From Streptomyces albiflavescens (GTDB taxonomy: Bacteria > Actinomycetota > Actinomycetes > Streptomycetales > Streptomycetaceae): a DNA stretch of 64,000 nucleotides. Within the stretch, counting starts at the first letter, position 1. The number at the start of each line of letters is the position of its first letter. The stretch is from contig NZ_BMMM01000017.1 in assembly GCF_014645835.1 (NCBI RefSeq), positions 110,081 through 174,080 of the forward strand, given 5' to 3'. A program made the translations under genes and the position numbers. Below the pieces are notes generated by a model. That model was not told the origin of the DNA and did no database searches. It saw only the letters and a program-made list of their open reading frames with translations. This document shows positions 15,860-25,095 of the stretch, one piece after another.

Positions 15860-17407
15860 ATGGGACGCAACATACGAAAACGCCGTTCGCCGCTGGCCGT
15901 TCGCGCCGTTGCAGCGTCGGCAGCTCTCGCGATCGGCGGGGGCGGGCTGATCTGGGCGAATTTCTACGCCTCGGCACACGAGGAGAACAATTCTCCCAAC
16001 ACCACGAAGGCCGCCTCCGCCCAAGTCGCCACGATCAGCTGCCCCGATGTCGGGCAGAAGCTTTCCGACGTGCCGAATCAGGCCCGCACGGAGGTCGACG
16101 GCGAGCTCGCCACGCTCGACCAGCAGATCACCGACGCGTACCAGCGCCTGGCGACCACGCGGGACGCACAGGCCAGGGACGCCAGTTTCGTCCAGAACTC
16201 CGTGCTCGGACCGCTCAAGGACCGGCGCGCGGCGATCATCGACCGGATCCAGCTGGAGATCACCCGGGTCGGCGGCACCGCACCGGACTCGCTGGACGGT
16301 CTCGCCACCTGTACCGGGACCACCGCCGACCAGACCCAGACCAACGCGGGCGGCGGCTGGAACAACAACGGTGGCCAGAACAACGGCGGCGCCTCGGCCA
16401 GCGCGGCCCCGAGCGCGTCGGCGAGCCAGCCGGCCGGCAACGGCGGCCAGCAGAACGGCGGTCAGCAGGCCGGAAATGGCGGTCAGGCCGGAAACGGTCC
16501 CGTCGCCGCGGACTTCGTGGACATCACGAAGGTCCAGCCGAATGTCGCCCAGAAAGCCCGGACCCGGGCCGGTGGCTCGTCCGGCACGTTCACGACCTTG
16601 TGCGGTGTGAACGCCAACAAGAAGTTCAACACCGACAACGTGATCGTGGCGCCCGGCGTGACCAACGGTGCGCACCACCTGCACGACTACGTCGGCAACC
16701 AGTCGAACGACGCGTTCGCCAACAACGACACGTTCGCGGCGGCCCAGACCAGCTGCCAGAACCAGGGCGACAAGTCGTCGTACTACTGGCCTGTGGTCCG
16801 TATCCAGAACGGTACGCAGGACTTCGACCAGAACAACGACGGCGGTGGCAAGGAAGGCAACGTCGGCGCGATCCAGCAGGTCAAGCAGGCGCAGATCAAG
16901 TTCGTCGGTAACCCGAAGAGCAAGGTCGTCGCGATGCCGAAGTTCCTGCGGATCATCACCGGTGACGCGAAGACCACGACCAATGGCCTCGCGAACGCCA
17001 ACGCCCACTGGAGCTGCACCGGCTTCGAGAACAAGGTGCAGCTGACGACGCAGTACCCGATCTGCCCCCAGGGCAGCAGCGTGGTGCGCACGTTCAAGTT
17101 CCAGAGCTGCTGGGACGGCCAGAACATCGACAGCGCGAACCACCGTACGCACGTGGCCTTCGCCGACGCCCAGGGCAACTGCGCCAATGGCTTCAAGGCG
17201 ATCCCGCAGCTGACGATGCGCCTGGTGTACAACGTGCCGGCGCCGACCATCCAGAACGGGCAGGTCAAGAACGCCTACGCCGTGGACGGCTTCCCGGAGC
17301 AGCTCCACAAGCCCGCGACCGACCACGACGACTTCATCAACGTCTTCGACGAGAACACGATGAACAAGGTGGTCAGCTGCATCAACAACGGCCAGCGCTG
17401 CAAGTGA
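15860..17407 (+). CDS. secreted DUF1996 protein
   Basis: A 515-aa exported protein. A twin-basic signal region (GRNIRKRRSPLAVRAVAASA) precedes the hydrophobic core. An N-terminal helical domain with two Cys (ISCPDVGQ and LATCTG) occupies about residues 55-145. A Gly/Asn/Gln-rich linker follows at about 150-210. The DUF1996 domain then covers the rest: HHLHDYVGNQ, YYWPVV and SCWDG, ending DHDDFINVFD. The family is secreted and seen mostly in actinobacteria and fungi, with unknown activity. ATG 15860 has GAGGAG five bases upstream. A strong terminator follows. Confidence 0.85.
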   Translation: MGRNIRKRRSPLAVRAVAASAALAIGGGGLIWANFYASAHEENNSPNTTKAASAQVATISCPDVGQKLSDVPNQARTEVDGELATLDQQITDAYQRLATTRDAQARDASFVQNSVLGPLKDRRAAIIDRIQLEITRVGGTAPDSLDGLATCTGTTADQTQTNAGGGWNNNGGQNNGGASASAAPSASASQPAGNGGQQNGGQQAGNGGQAGNGPVAADFVDITKVQPNVAQKARTRAGGSSGTFTTLCGVNANKKFNTDNVIVAPGVTNGAHHLHDYVGNQSNDAFANNDTFAAAQTSCQNQGDKSSYYWPVVRIQNGTQDFDQNNDGGGKEGNVGAIQQVKQAQIKFVGNPKSKVVAMPKFLRIITGDAKTTTNGLANANAHWSCTGFENKVQLTTQYPICPQGSSVVRTFKFQSCWDGQNIDSANHRTHVAFADAQGNCANGFKAIPQLTMRLVYNVPAPTIQNGQVKNAYAVDGFPEQLHKPATDHDDFINVFDENTMNKVVSCINNGQRCK

Positions 17408-17415
17408 CCCACTGA

Positions 17416-17451
17416 GAAGGCCGGTGGCGGGATCTCCCGTCACCGGCCTTC
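17416..17451 (+). terminator. terminator of the DUF1996 gene
   Basis: A 17-bp stem (GAAGGCCGGTGGCGGGA pairing with TCCCGTCACCGGCCTTC, one mismatch) with a 2-base loop, directly after the DUF1996 stop. It also lies downstream of the convergent lipoprotein gene and may serve both. Confidence 0.85.
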
Positions 17452-17490
17452 GTCACTGCCGCGGGAGCAAGGCCCCCAAGTCCTGCGCGG

Positions 17491-17949
17491 TCAGCCGCTG
17501 TGGTGACCGGAGTGCGCGGTCTCGGTTCCCCCACCACCGCTACTCCCCGAGTGGTGCGAGGCCCCCTCCTCCAAGGTCCCGCCGAGCTGGCCGCGCAGCG
17601 TCGTGACCATCTTCTGGTCTCCCACAGCGACCCACTTGGCGCCGACGAGGTACGAACCGCCGTAGTCCTTGGCCCCGTTGAGCCACTCGCGCTGGCCGCG
17701 GTCGGTGGCGAAGGTCGCCAGGATGAACTTGCCGTCGCTCACCTTGCAGACGCCCTGGCGGATCTCGTCGGCGTCCGTCTGGATGTCCGGCTTGCACTTC
17801 ACCTCGGCCGCCAGGTCCTCCAGGCTGCCGGTCGCGGTGGCCGGAACCTTGTCCTCGGTGGCCGCCTTGTCGCCCGATCCGCCGCAGCCGGTCAGCGCCA
17901 GCAGGGCCACGGTCGCCCCGGCCAGAAGCTTCTCGCGTGTCAACCTCAT
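17491..17949 (-). CDS. predicted lipoprotein
   Basis: A 152-aa lipoprotein: signal MRLTREKLLAGATVALLALT followed by lipobox Cys in LTGCGG. The mature part has two Cys (VKCKPD and GVCKV), probably a disulfide, and a Gly/His/Ser-rich tail (ASHHSGSSGGGG, then HSGHHSG) that could bind metal. GGAGG lies 6 bp before the ATG. No named family recognised. Confidence 0.75.
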   Translation of the reverse strand: MRLTREKLLAGATVALLALTGCGGSGDKAATEDKVPATATGSLEDLAAEVKCKPDIQTDADEIRQGVCKVSDGKFILATFATDRGQREWLNGAKDYGGSYLVGAKWVAVGDQKMVTTLRGQLGGTLEEGASHHSGSSGGGGTETAHSGHHSG

Positions 17950-18105
17950 ACGTACCTCCGGTACCTGTCGGCGCTCACGCCGATAAGAGCCCCGGCGGGG
18001 ACTCTGCCTTCGATACGGCTCCCGGGCGCCCCGTGCTCAACCGACCGCCGCTCCATGGGGCAAAGCCGGTGCTACCAGGGGCACAGGTGTGCGAGGGTGT
18101 CCCCC

Positions 18106-18606
18106 GTGAACGAAGACTGGGAAGAGCGTACGGCGGCCGCCTGGGCCACGTTCGACGACTATGCGGAAGCCGACGCGGCCGACTTCCGGGCGGTGATCGA
18201 CGCGCTGGTGGCGGAGCTGCCCGCCGACAGCCCTCTCGGACCGTTCGAACAGGCCTGCGCCTGGGACTCGACGGGCCACTCGGACAGGGCCGTGCCCCTG
18301 TACCGGGAGGCGCTCGCACGCGGTCTCAGCGGCTACAAGGGCCGGCGCGCCAAGATCCAGCTCTCCAGCTCGCTGCGGAACATCGGACAGGCGGACGAAG
18401 GAGTCAAGCTCCTCACCCCGGAACTCGACGCGCCCTCCGACGAGTTGGACGACGCGGTACGCGGCTGTCTCGCGCTCTGCCTCTCCAGTCTGGGCCGCGA
18501 CCGGGAGGGCCTCTCCCTCGTCCTCGGCGCCCTCGCGCCCCATCTGCCGCGCTACCAGCGGTCGATGGCGAACTACGCGCGACTGCTCGTGGAGCCCGAG
18601 GACTGA
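18106..18606 (+). CDS. TPR_5-type tetratricopeptide protein
   Basis: A 166-aa all-helical protein of the TPR_5 family. Helical repeats are visible in HSDRAVPLYREALARGLSGY, RAKIQLSSSLRNIGQADEGV and CLALCLSSLGRDREGLSLVL. Start is GTG 18106 after a GAGGG site. The reading frame is open upstream across the lipoprotein gene, but that part is antisense noise. It is soluble and probably a protein-protein adaptor; the partner is unknown. Confidence 0.78.
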   Translation: MNEDWEERTAAAWATFDDYAEADAADFRAVIDALVAELPADSPLGPFEQACAWDSTGHSDRAVPLYREALARGLSGYKGRRAKIQLSSSLRNIGQADEGVKLLTPELDAPSDELDDAVRGCLALCLSSLGRDREGLSLVLGALAPHLPRYQRSMANYARLLVEPED

Positions 18607-18654
18607 CTCCCCGGGGGCAGGTGACCAACCGCCGATTCGCTCGTTTTGCTGAAC

Positions 18655-20586
18655 GTGCAGTCACAGGATGTAGCCCCGCGCCCCGCACGCCCTTCAGGAC
18701 CCGTCGTAGACGTCGAGCAGGCCGAGGCCGCGCTCGTCGAGCACTATCCGCGGCTCGTCCGGCTCGCCTATCTGGTGCTGCCGCCGAGCCTCGGCCGCAA
18801 CCGCCGGGTGCTGACCGCACACGCCCTCACCCAGCGCGCGCTGCCCCGGGGCCGCACGTCGGGTGACGCGTCGGTCATCCCGGCCCAGCAGACGGGCGGC
18901 GGCCGCGACGGCGACCCGGGCTACGCCTTCGTACGGCTCCACGTGGTGCGTACGGCCCTGGAGGCGGGCCTGCCGCTGAGGCGGCGGGCGTGGCCCAAGC
19001 GGTCCCAGCTGCCGCCGCTGCTACCTCAGGTGTGGGGTCTCAGGCTCTTCCCGCGCTCCGGCGGTGCCGACGAGCTCGCCCTGGACCAGCGGCTGTCCGC
19101 GCTCTCCGCGCCCGCCCGAGCCGCGTATGTGCTGCGTGGTCTGGAGAAGCTGTCCGACGACGACACGGGGAAGGTCCTGACGGCGGCGGGGGTCGAGGAC
19201 CCGCGTGCGGCGCTCGTCGAGGCCAGTGGTGTCGAGCCACGCGACGCCCTCCTCAACTCCCCGGAGTTCGACCCCTGTTCCCTGCACGCCCGGCCCACCG
19301 ACCTGATGCGGCGCAGGCAGCACATGAAGGCCGCGCTCGCCGCCGGCGCGGCCGTGGCCGTATGCGGCGCGCTGCTCGGCCTGCCCGGCGACGGGTGGGG
19401 CCCGGACGGCGCCGCGGCACCCTCGTACGCGCGGAATCCGGCAGCCGAAGCCGCCCTGAACCCGGCGAAGTTGACGAGGGTGGCCGGTACGGCCTGGGAG
19501 TCGTCCGCGCGCACCGACTTCTCCGTGTGGCCGGCCCGCGGGAATCTCGTCCAGGACACCGCACTGCTGCGCCGTGCCCTCGCCGTATGGGCACGGCCCG
19601 GTGAGGCCGTGCAGGTCTCGGCGACGCCCGGCACCCCGTCGGGCGCCCCGCCCGGACCGCCGCAGCTGCTGTACGCGGGCGACATCGACCAGGCACGTGT
19701 GGTGCTCCTCTACGACGGTCTGCGCATCGCGCGATACGCCGAACCGAAGGACGGCACGAGCGGGGCGGCCTTCGACTTCGCGCGCGTCGACGGGGCGGCC
19801 GGGGCCGAGGCGGACGCGGTGGTCCTGGACCGGGCCGACAGCAACGTCCGCTATCTGACGGCTCCTTGGGTGACCAAGGCCGCGGAGCGGGATCTGCTGA
19901 AGCCGTCCTCCGGAGCGATGGACCTCACCCTCTCGGCCGACGGCGTCACCTCCCCGCTGGCCGGCCCGGCCCAGCAGACCGGCTCCTGCACCTCGTGGAA
20001 CGTGCTCCAGCTGAAGGACGAATCGGGCACTCATCTGATGACCGACCTCGGCGAACTGACCCCGGCCCACCTCACCGCGGGCCGCCCCTCGGCACCCCAC
20101 GAGACGTCCGGCGCCGAGGCCCTGCGCAGCTGGTCGCCCTTCGCCTGCTCCCTCGCCTCCGTACGCTCACAGGGCGTGCGGTCGGTGAACGCCTGGCAGT
20201 ACGCCGAGCAGCCGCTGCCCGACGCGAGCGGCAGCGCGGAGTGGGTCTGCACCCGGGCCGACACCTGGCGGGGCGGCGGCACACGGGTGCTCGCCCAGTT
20301 CCACACCCCGGGCAGCGCGTACGGGGCGGTCGCCGCGAAGGCCGAGAACTCCCCCGCGTGCGGCTCGCGCGATCCCCACGTACTGGCCGGGGTGCTGTGG
20401 AAGTCGGCGGCGGGGTCCTGGTACCTGCTGGCGGCGGGCAGCCAGGACACCGACGCGATCCGGGCGACGGGCGGGGCGCGCGGGGCGTCCCAGGGCAACC
20501 TGCTGGCCGTACGGACCAAGCAGGGCGTACAGGCGGGCCTCAAGGGGACGCTGAGCGACGGCAGGTCGATCGGCGCGCTGCGGTAG
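18655..20586 (+). CDS. membrane protein with sigma-factor-like N-terminus and large exported domain
   Basis: About 643 aa. The N-terminal 190 residues resemble a degenerate ECF sigma factor. VEQAEAALVEHYPRLVRLAY is like region 2, and QRLSALSAPARAAYVLRGLE with LSDDDTGKVLTAAGV is like region 4. A single membrane span follows near residues 220-240 (MKAALAAGAAVAVCGALLGL). The remaining ~400 residues are outside the cytoplasm by topology and contain several Cys. This part matches no domain I know. The start codon is uncertain: GTG 18655 or TTG 18646, neither with a good ribosome site. It may be a membrane-tethered regulator. Confidence 0.65.
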   Translation: MQSQDVAPRPARPSGPVVDVEQAEAALVEHYPRLVRLAYLVLPPSLGRNRRVLTAHALTQRALPRGRTSGDASVIPAQQTGGGRDGDPGYAFVRLHVVRTALEAGLPLRRRAWPKRSQLPPLLPQVWGLRLFPRSGGADELALDQRLSALSAPARAAYVLRGLEKLSDDDTGKVLTAAGVEDPRAALVEASGVEPRDALLNSPEFDPCSLHARPTDLMRRRQHMKAALAAGAAVAVCGALLGLPGDGWGPDGAAAPSYARNPAAEAALNPAKLTRVAGTAWESSARTDFSVWPARGNLVQDTALLRRALAVWARPGEAVQVSATPGTPSGAPPGPPQLLYAGDIDQARVVLLYDGLRIARYAEPKDGTSGAAFDFARVDGAAGAEADAVVLDRADSNVRYLTAPWVTKAAERDLLKPSSGAMDLTLSADGVTSPLAGPAQQTGSCTSWNVLQLKDESGTHLMTDLGELTPAHLTAGRPSAPHETSGAEALRSWSPFACSLASVRSQGVRSVNAWQYAEQPLPDASGSAEWVCTRADTWRGGGTRVLAQFHTPGSAYGAVAAKAENSPACGSRDPHVLAGVLWKSAAGSWYLLAAGSQDTDAIRATGGARGASQGNLLAVRTKQGVQAGLKGTLSDGRSIGALR

Positions 20587-20613
20587 GCGCGTCCCCTCGG
20601 GCCCGGTGGCCCG

Positions 20614-22122
20614 TCAGCGGTTGAAGGACTGGCCCAGGTACAGGTCGGCATCCCCCGGCAGGCCGAGGCCGGTCGGGGAGAAGGCCTTGGACCCGGTGGC
20701 CGTGGTGCCCGTGGCACTGCCCGGGAGCATCCACAGGCCGCCGGTGTGCGCGCTGATCCCGGTCGCGTCGACCCCGTTGACGCCGATCAGCGTGTCGGTG
20801 CGGCCGTCGCCGTTGACGTCGGTGGCCTTGATGCCCGCCCCGAAGCCGCCGTACTGAAGGGCGGAACCCGGCACGCCCGAGGTGTTCTGCGTGAACGCGG
20901 TCGCGCCGCGCCCGGTCACACCATCGGGGCCGCCGGGCAGCACTGTCACCTTGCCGGCGTCGGTGAGATGGCTGTGGTTCTCGTTGGGACTGGCGGCGAT
21001 CACGTCCGGGTAGCCGTCCCCGTTGACGTCGGCGACGGCGAGCTGCGCGCCGAAGTTGTCGACGCCCGCGTCGGAGTTCGTGTCGGGTACACCGGGCGTG
21101 TCCTGGTCGATGTGCAGCGGCTTACGGGTCGGGTCCTGGCCGTTCGCACCGCCGTAGACGACGAGGAACTCGCCCTTGTGGTCCACCATGAACGGCTGCG
21201 GGACGATCACGTCGTCGTGCCCGTCCTTGTCGATGTCGCCGGTGACCAGGCGCTCGCCCTGACGGTGGTACAGCTGCGCGCCGGAGGAGTTCTTCAGGTA
21301 CCCGATGTCCGTGAATCCGTCGACGCCGCCGCGCAGTACGTGGATCTTGTCCGTGTTGCCCAGCGTCATGGTGTCCCAGGACACCAGCAGGTCGGTGACG
21401 CCGTCACCGGTCAGGTCGCCCGGGGCCAGCATGACGTCCGCGGAGGAGGGCAGGCCGGTGAGCCCCAGCGGCTTGCGGGAGGCGGGCGTGCCGGTGCGGT
21501 CGATCGGGCCGAAGAGCACCGATCCGGCCTCGCCCCCGTGGCCGTAGCCGACGGCCAGGTCCCGCTTGCCGTCGCCGTTGAAGTCGCCGGACGCGAGGTC
21601 CTGGCCGGCCAGCAGGCTCTGGACCGCGGGGGTGCCGAGCTCGACCGTGGTGGCGCCGTGGTACGTCAGGCCGTCCGGTCCGCCCCAGATCATCGTCACC
21701 TGACCGACGTTGGACCAGGAGGTGCCGCCGGCGCTGTAGTCCTCGCCGTACGCCGAGACAGCCAGGTCGGCATAGCCGTCGCCGTCGAAGTCGCCGGTCG
21801 TGGTGGCGTGGCCGAACCAGTCCGTGGACTCGGCGGTGCCGGGCACTCCGGCGGTGTTCTGGGTGATCAGCTTGCGATGGCTGCTGCTGAGGCCGCTCGC
21901 CGAGCCGTAGAGCACCATGACCGCGCCGCTCTTGTTGCGCGTCAGCGGTGAGTGGAAGGGCAGGTTGAGGACGACGTCGCCGTAGCCGTCGCCGTTGAAG
22001 TCGTCCACGAGCCGCTTGGCGGGCGCCGCCGCGGCGGCGTGGGCGGAGGTCGCCGCGAGGCCGCCGGCGGCCAGGGCGGCCGTTGCGGCGCAGGCAAGGA
22101 CACGTCTGAGGGGCAGGTGCAC
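20614..22122 (-). CDS. secreted FG-GAP/VCBS repeat protein
   Basis: A 502-aa secreted protein of the integrin-alpha-like beta-propeller type. The signal peptide HLPLRRVLACAATAALAAGG ends near AHA. Seven calcium-binding DxNGDGxxD-type loops follow: DFNGDGYGD, DFDGDGYAD, DFNGDGKRD, DLTGDGVTD, DIDKDGHDD, DVNGDGYPD and DVNGDGRTD. GTG 22122 is preferred because GGGAG lies about 9 bases upstream and a signal peptide follows at once. The upstream extension is repetitive and not signal-like. Function unknown; extracellular binding is likely. Confidence 0.82.
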   Translation of the reverse strand: MHLPLRRVLACAATAALAAGGLAATSAHAAAAAPAKRLVDDFNGDGYGDVVLNLPFHSPLTRNKSGAVMVLYGSASGLSSSHRKLITQNTAGVPGTAESTDWFGHATTTGDFDGDGYADLAVSAYGEDYSAGGTSWSNVGQVTMIWGGPDGLTYHGATTVELGTPAVQSLLAGQDLASGDFNGDGKRDLAVGYGHGGEAGSVLFGPIDRTGTPASRKPLGLTGLPSSADVMLAPGDLTGDGVTDLLVSWDTMTLGNTDKIHVLRGGVDGFTDIGYLKNSSGAQLYHRQGERLVTGDIDKDGHDDVIVPQPFMVDHKGEFLVVYGGANGQDPTRKPLHIDQDTPGVPDTNSDAGVDNFGAQLAVADVNGDGYPDVIAASPNENHSHLTDAGKVTVLPGGPDGVTGRGATAFTQNTSGVPGSALQYGGFGAGIKATDVNGDGRTDTLIGVNGVDATGISAHTGGLWMLPGSATGTTATGSKAFSPTGLGLPGDADLYLGQSFNR

Positions 22123-22217
22123 CGAAGGGTCTCCCGTTGTGTTCGTGCGGGTTGGCGCGTAGGTGACCCGTGTGTCGTGGATTTGGTTGTACGGAATCCA
22201 TTGGTCCGTCCATGCCT

Positions 22218-22284
22218 CCCGCCTCCGCGTGCGGCGCTGCGTCCACTGCTGCGTCCGTCGCTGCGTCCACCTCTGCGTCCGTCC
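22218..22284. repeat. 12-bp tandem repeat between divergent genes
   Basis: About five degenerate copies of a CTGCGTCCRYYG-type 12-bp unit run head to tail (TGCGTCCACTGC, TGCGTCCGTCGC, TGCGTCCACCTC and others). It lies in the 254-bp gap between the FG-GAP gene and the di-iron hydrolase gene. Confidence 0.7.
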
Positions 22285-22354
22285 CCCGTGGGCGTCCCCT
22301 TGCCCCTCACGGCGCGCTCCGAGTCCGTCTCTGCACAAGGGTTCCCCACGGACT

Positions 22355-22366
22355 TACTCGTCAGTA
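22355..22366. promoter_or_regulatory. candidate TetR-type operator TACTCGTCAGTA
   Basis: Perfect 4-bp arms TACT/AGTA around CGTC, 10 bp upstream of the hydrolase start. It could overlap the promoter. The TetR gene at the end of this cluster is the obvious candidate binder, by context only. Confidence 0.4.
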
Positions 22367-22376
22367 CATTGACGGT

Positions 22377-23282
22377 ATGTCTAACAAGCAGACCCGGCTG
22401 CCCCGGCCGGTCGAGTCCGAGCGGGTGGCGCTCAAGGCGCGGAAGGTGTCGTTCTCCTGGGAGGACACGCCGCTGCACTGGGTGCCGGGGGATCCCTTCG
22501 CCACGCACACCATCAATGTGCTGCATCTGCTGCTGCCGGCCGGTGAGCGCTGGTTCGTGCATGTGTACAAGCAGGTGCTGCCCTACATCCGGGACGAGCG
22601 GCTGCGCGAGGACGTCATCGGATTCATCGGCCAGGAGGCCATGCACTCGCAGGCGCACGACGAGGTACTCCCCCACCTCAAGGAACTCGGCCTGGACCCG
22701 ACGCCGTACACCGCCCAGGTCGACTGGTTCTTCGAGAAGCTGCTCGGCGACCGCACGCTGCCGCCGGGCAAGGCCCGCAAGTGGTGGCTGATGGAGCGGG
22801 TCGCCATCATCGCGGCCATCGAGCACTACACCGCCTTCCTCGGCAACTGGGTGCTGAACGCCGAGGAGTTGGACCGGCGCGGCGCCGACCCGACCATGCT
22901 GGACCTGCTGCGCTGGCACGGCGCGGAGGAGGTCGAGCACCGGTCCGTGGCGTTCGAGCTGTTCATGCACGTCGACGGAAGCTACCGACGGCGCGCGCGG
23001 ACCTGGGCGACCGCGTTCACGGCGCTGGTCTTCCTGTGGCAGCGCGGAGCGCGGTTCTTCATGGAGAACGACCCGACGCTGGCGGCGGGCAGGGCGCGCT
23101 TCAAGGACTTCTACGTGAGCGGGAAGCAGGGCGTGCTGCCTGCGACCGGGGACATGCTCAAGTCGATCCCCCGCTATCTCAGCCGCGCCTACCACCCGTC
23201 CCAGGAAGGGTCGACCGAGCAGGCCCTCGCCTATCTCGCCTCGTCCCCCGCGGCGACGGCGGCGGACCGGAGGGTGGCCTGA
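22377..23282 (+). CDS. metal-dependent (di-iron) hydrolase/oxygenase-like protein, PF10118 family
   Basis: A 301-aa helical protein of the PF10118 family, which resembles ferritin-like di-iron proteins. Candidate metal ligands: E in GQEAMHSQAH, then E and H in IEHY and GAEEVEHRSVAF. No signal peptide. ATG 22377 gives the family start. The stop overlaps the start of the ferredoxin-reductase gene by 1 bp (TGATG), so the two are coupled. The pair suggests an iron-dependent oxidation of a lipid-like substrate fed by an electron-transfer partner. The substrate is unknown. Confidence 0.82.
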   Translation: MSNKQTRLPRPVESERVALKARKVSFSWEDTPLHWVPGDPFATHTINVLHLLLPAGERWFVHVYKQVLPYIRDERLREDVIGFIGQEAMHSQAHDEVLPHLKELGLDPTPYTAQVDWFFEKLLGDRTLPPGKARKWWLMERVAIIAAIEHYTAFLGNWVLNAEELDRRGADPTMLDLLRWHGAEEVEHRSVAFELFMHVDGSYRRRARTWATAFTALVFLWQRGARFFMENDPTLAAGRARFKDFYVSGKQGVLPATGDMLKSIPRYLSRAYHPSQEGSTEQALAYLASSPAATAADRRVA

Positions 23283-24334
23283 TGCCCCGGCTGCGGACCG
23301 TCGTGGCCGTCGCCGGTGCGGCCCTGCTCGTCCGGCGCGCCATGCGCCGCCGGATCGAGGCCTCACCGCTGTGGCCGCTGCCCGCGCTGGAGAACCCCAT
23401 CTCCGGCCGGCCGCGTTCCCGGGCACTGCGCCTGCTGGTCACCCGGCACGAGCGGGTCGCCGCCGGGGTCGTACAACTGCGCCTGGAGGGGCGGGACCTG
23501 CCGGGCTGGGAGCCGGGCGCGCATCTCGATCTGGTGCTGCCGTCGGGGCTCGTACGGCAGTACTCGCTGTGCGGGGACCCGGAGGACACCTCGTCGTACA
23601 CCGTCGCGACCCGGCTGGTCGAGGACGGGCGGGGCGGCTCGCGCGAGGTCCACGAGCAGCTCCGGGAGGGCATGGAGGTCGAGGTGCGCGGGCCGCGCAA
23701 TCGGTTCGCCCTGGTGGACGCTCCCGCGTACGTCTTCGTGGCCGGCGGCATCGGGATCACGCCGATCCTGCCGATGCTGCGAGCCGCCCAGCAGAACGGC
23801 GCGGACTGGCGGCTGTTGTACGGCGGGCGCACGAGGGACTCGATGCCGTTCCTGGAGGAGATCGAGAAGCTTCCCGGCGGCACGGCCACCGTCGTCGCCG
23901 AGGACGAGGACGGACGGCCGGACCTCGACGCGCTGTTGGCGGACGTTCCCGAGGGCACGGCGGTCTACTGCTGTGGTCCGGAAGGGCTGATGGAGGCGGT
24001 CGGGGACCGTGTCCCGGACTCGGCGACACTCCACGTGGAGCGTTTTTCACCCCATACGTCGAGCGAGGGCAACGGCGCGTTCGAGGTCGAACTGCGCCGC
24101 AGCGGACGCACGGTGACCGTTCCCGCCGACTCCACCGTGCTCGCCGCCGTACGCGCGGAGTTGCCGGGCACCGTCTACTCCTGTGAGCAGGGATTCTGCG
24201 GAACCTGCCAGCAGCGGGTGCTGGAAGGGGAGATCGAGCACCGGGACGAGCTGCTGACGGATGCGGAGCGTGCCGACTCGATGCTGATCTGCGTTTCGCG
24301 GGCACGCGGTGAGCGAATTGTGTTGGACATGTGA
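23282..24334 (+). CDS. ferredoxin-NADP(H) oxidoreductase with C-terminal 2Fe-2S domain
   Basis: A 350-aa electron-transfer protein of the phthalate-dioxygenase-reductase/VanB type. A hydrophobic N-terminal 20 residues (AGAALLVRRAM) may touch the membrane. The flavin site RQYSLCG is near residue 95, and the NAD(P) site VAGGIGITPILPML near 155. Plant-type 2Fe-2S ligands lie in SCEQGFCGTCQQRVLEG with a fourth Cys in LICVSRA. It overlaps the upstream di-iron gene and most likely supplies it with electrons. Confidence 0.92.
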   Translation: MPRLRTVVAVAGAALLVRRAMRRRIEASPLWPLPALENPISGRPRSRALRLLVTRHERVAAGVVQLRLEGRDLPGWEPGAHLDLVLPSGLVRQYSLCGDPEDTSSYTVATRLVEDGRGGSREVHEQLREGMEVEVRGPRNRFALVDAPAYVFVAGGIGITPILPMLRAAQQNGADWRLLYGGRTRDSMPFLEEIEKLPGGTATVVAEDEDGRPDLDALLADVPEGTAVYCCGPEGLMEAVGDRVPDSATLHVERFSPHTSSEGNGAFEVELRRSGRTVTVPADSTVLAAVRAELPGTVYSCEQGFCGTCQQRVLEGEIEHRDELLTDAERADSMLICVSRARGERIVLDM

Positions 24335-24390
24335 ACACCCGTGGCCGGACCGGCCCGTTCCGGGCCGGATCCGATCGGTAAGGTGTTCTT

Positions 24391-25092
24391 ATGACAACCG
24401 GGGTACGCCGCAGGATGGGTGTCGACGAGCGGCGGCAGCAGTTGATCGGCGTCGCCCTCGAACTGTTCAGCCGACGCTCGCCCGACGAGGTCTCCATCGA
24501 CGAAATAGCCTCGGCCGCGGGCATCTCGCGGCCGTTGGTCTACCACTACTTTCCCGGCAAAATCAGCCTGTACGAGGCGGCCTTGCAGCGCGCGTCGGAC
24601 GATCTCGCGAGCCGCTTCGTGGAGCCCCCGGAAGGCCCGCTGGGGGCGCGGCTGCTGCGGGTGATGCGCCGGTTCTTCGACTTCGTGGACGACCACGGGC
24701 CCGGTTTCGCCGCACTGATGCGGGGCGGCCCGGCCGTCGGCTCGTCCACCACCAACGCGCTGGTCGACGGCGTACGGCAGGCCGCATACCTCCAGATGCT
24801 CTCGCATCTCAAGATCGAGGACCCTCCCGCCCGCCTGGAGCTGGTGATCCGCTCCTGGATCTCGCTCGTCGAGTCGACGGCGCTGATCTGGCTGGACGGG
24901 CGGCGGATTCCGCGCGCCGAGCTGGAGGTGCAGCTCGTGCACGACTTCGCGGCACTGGCGGCGGTGAGCGCCGCCTACGACCAGGAGATGGCCGAGGTGC
25001 TGCGCCAAGGGCTCAAGGACGAGCCGGGCGAGGGGCCGTTCAGCGACCTCGTCGTCCGGCTCGTCGCACTGGCGTCGCCACCGGCGGTGTAG
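24391..25092 (+). CDS. TetR/AcrR family transcriptional regulator
   Basis: A 233-aa TetR-type repressor. The helix-turn-helix is at about residues 30-65 (VSIDEIASAAGISRPLVYHY, then FPGKISLYEAAL). A helical ligand-binding domain follows. ATG 24391 has AAGGTG about 6 bases upstream. It is 56 bp after the reductase, same strand, so it probably controls the hydrolase-reductase pair. The MITE begins 4 bp after its stop codon. Confidence 0.9.
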   Translation: MTTGVRRRMGVDERRQQLIGVALELFSRRSPDEVSIDEIASAAGISRPLVYHYFPGKISLYEAALQRASDDLASRFVEPPEGPLGARLLRVMRRFFDFVDDHGPGFAALMRGGPAVGSSTTNALVDGVRQAAYLQMLSHLKIEDPPARLELVIRSWISLVESTALIWLDGRRIPRAELEVQLVHDFAALAAVSAAYDQEMAEVLRQGLKDEPGEGPFSDLVVRLVALASPPAV

Positions 25093-25095
25093 CCG

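Noticed and set aside
17500..18105. Open frame upstream of the TPR gene
   Set aside because: It is antisense to a well-supported lipoprotein gene; the TPR family start is GTG 18106.
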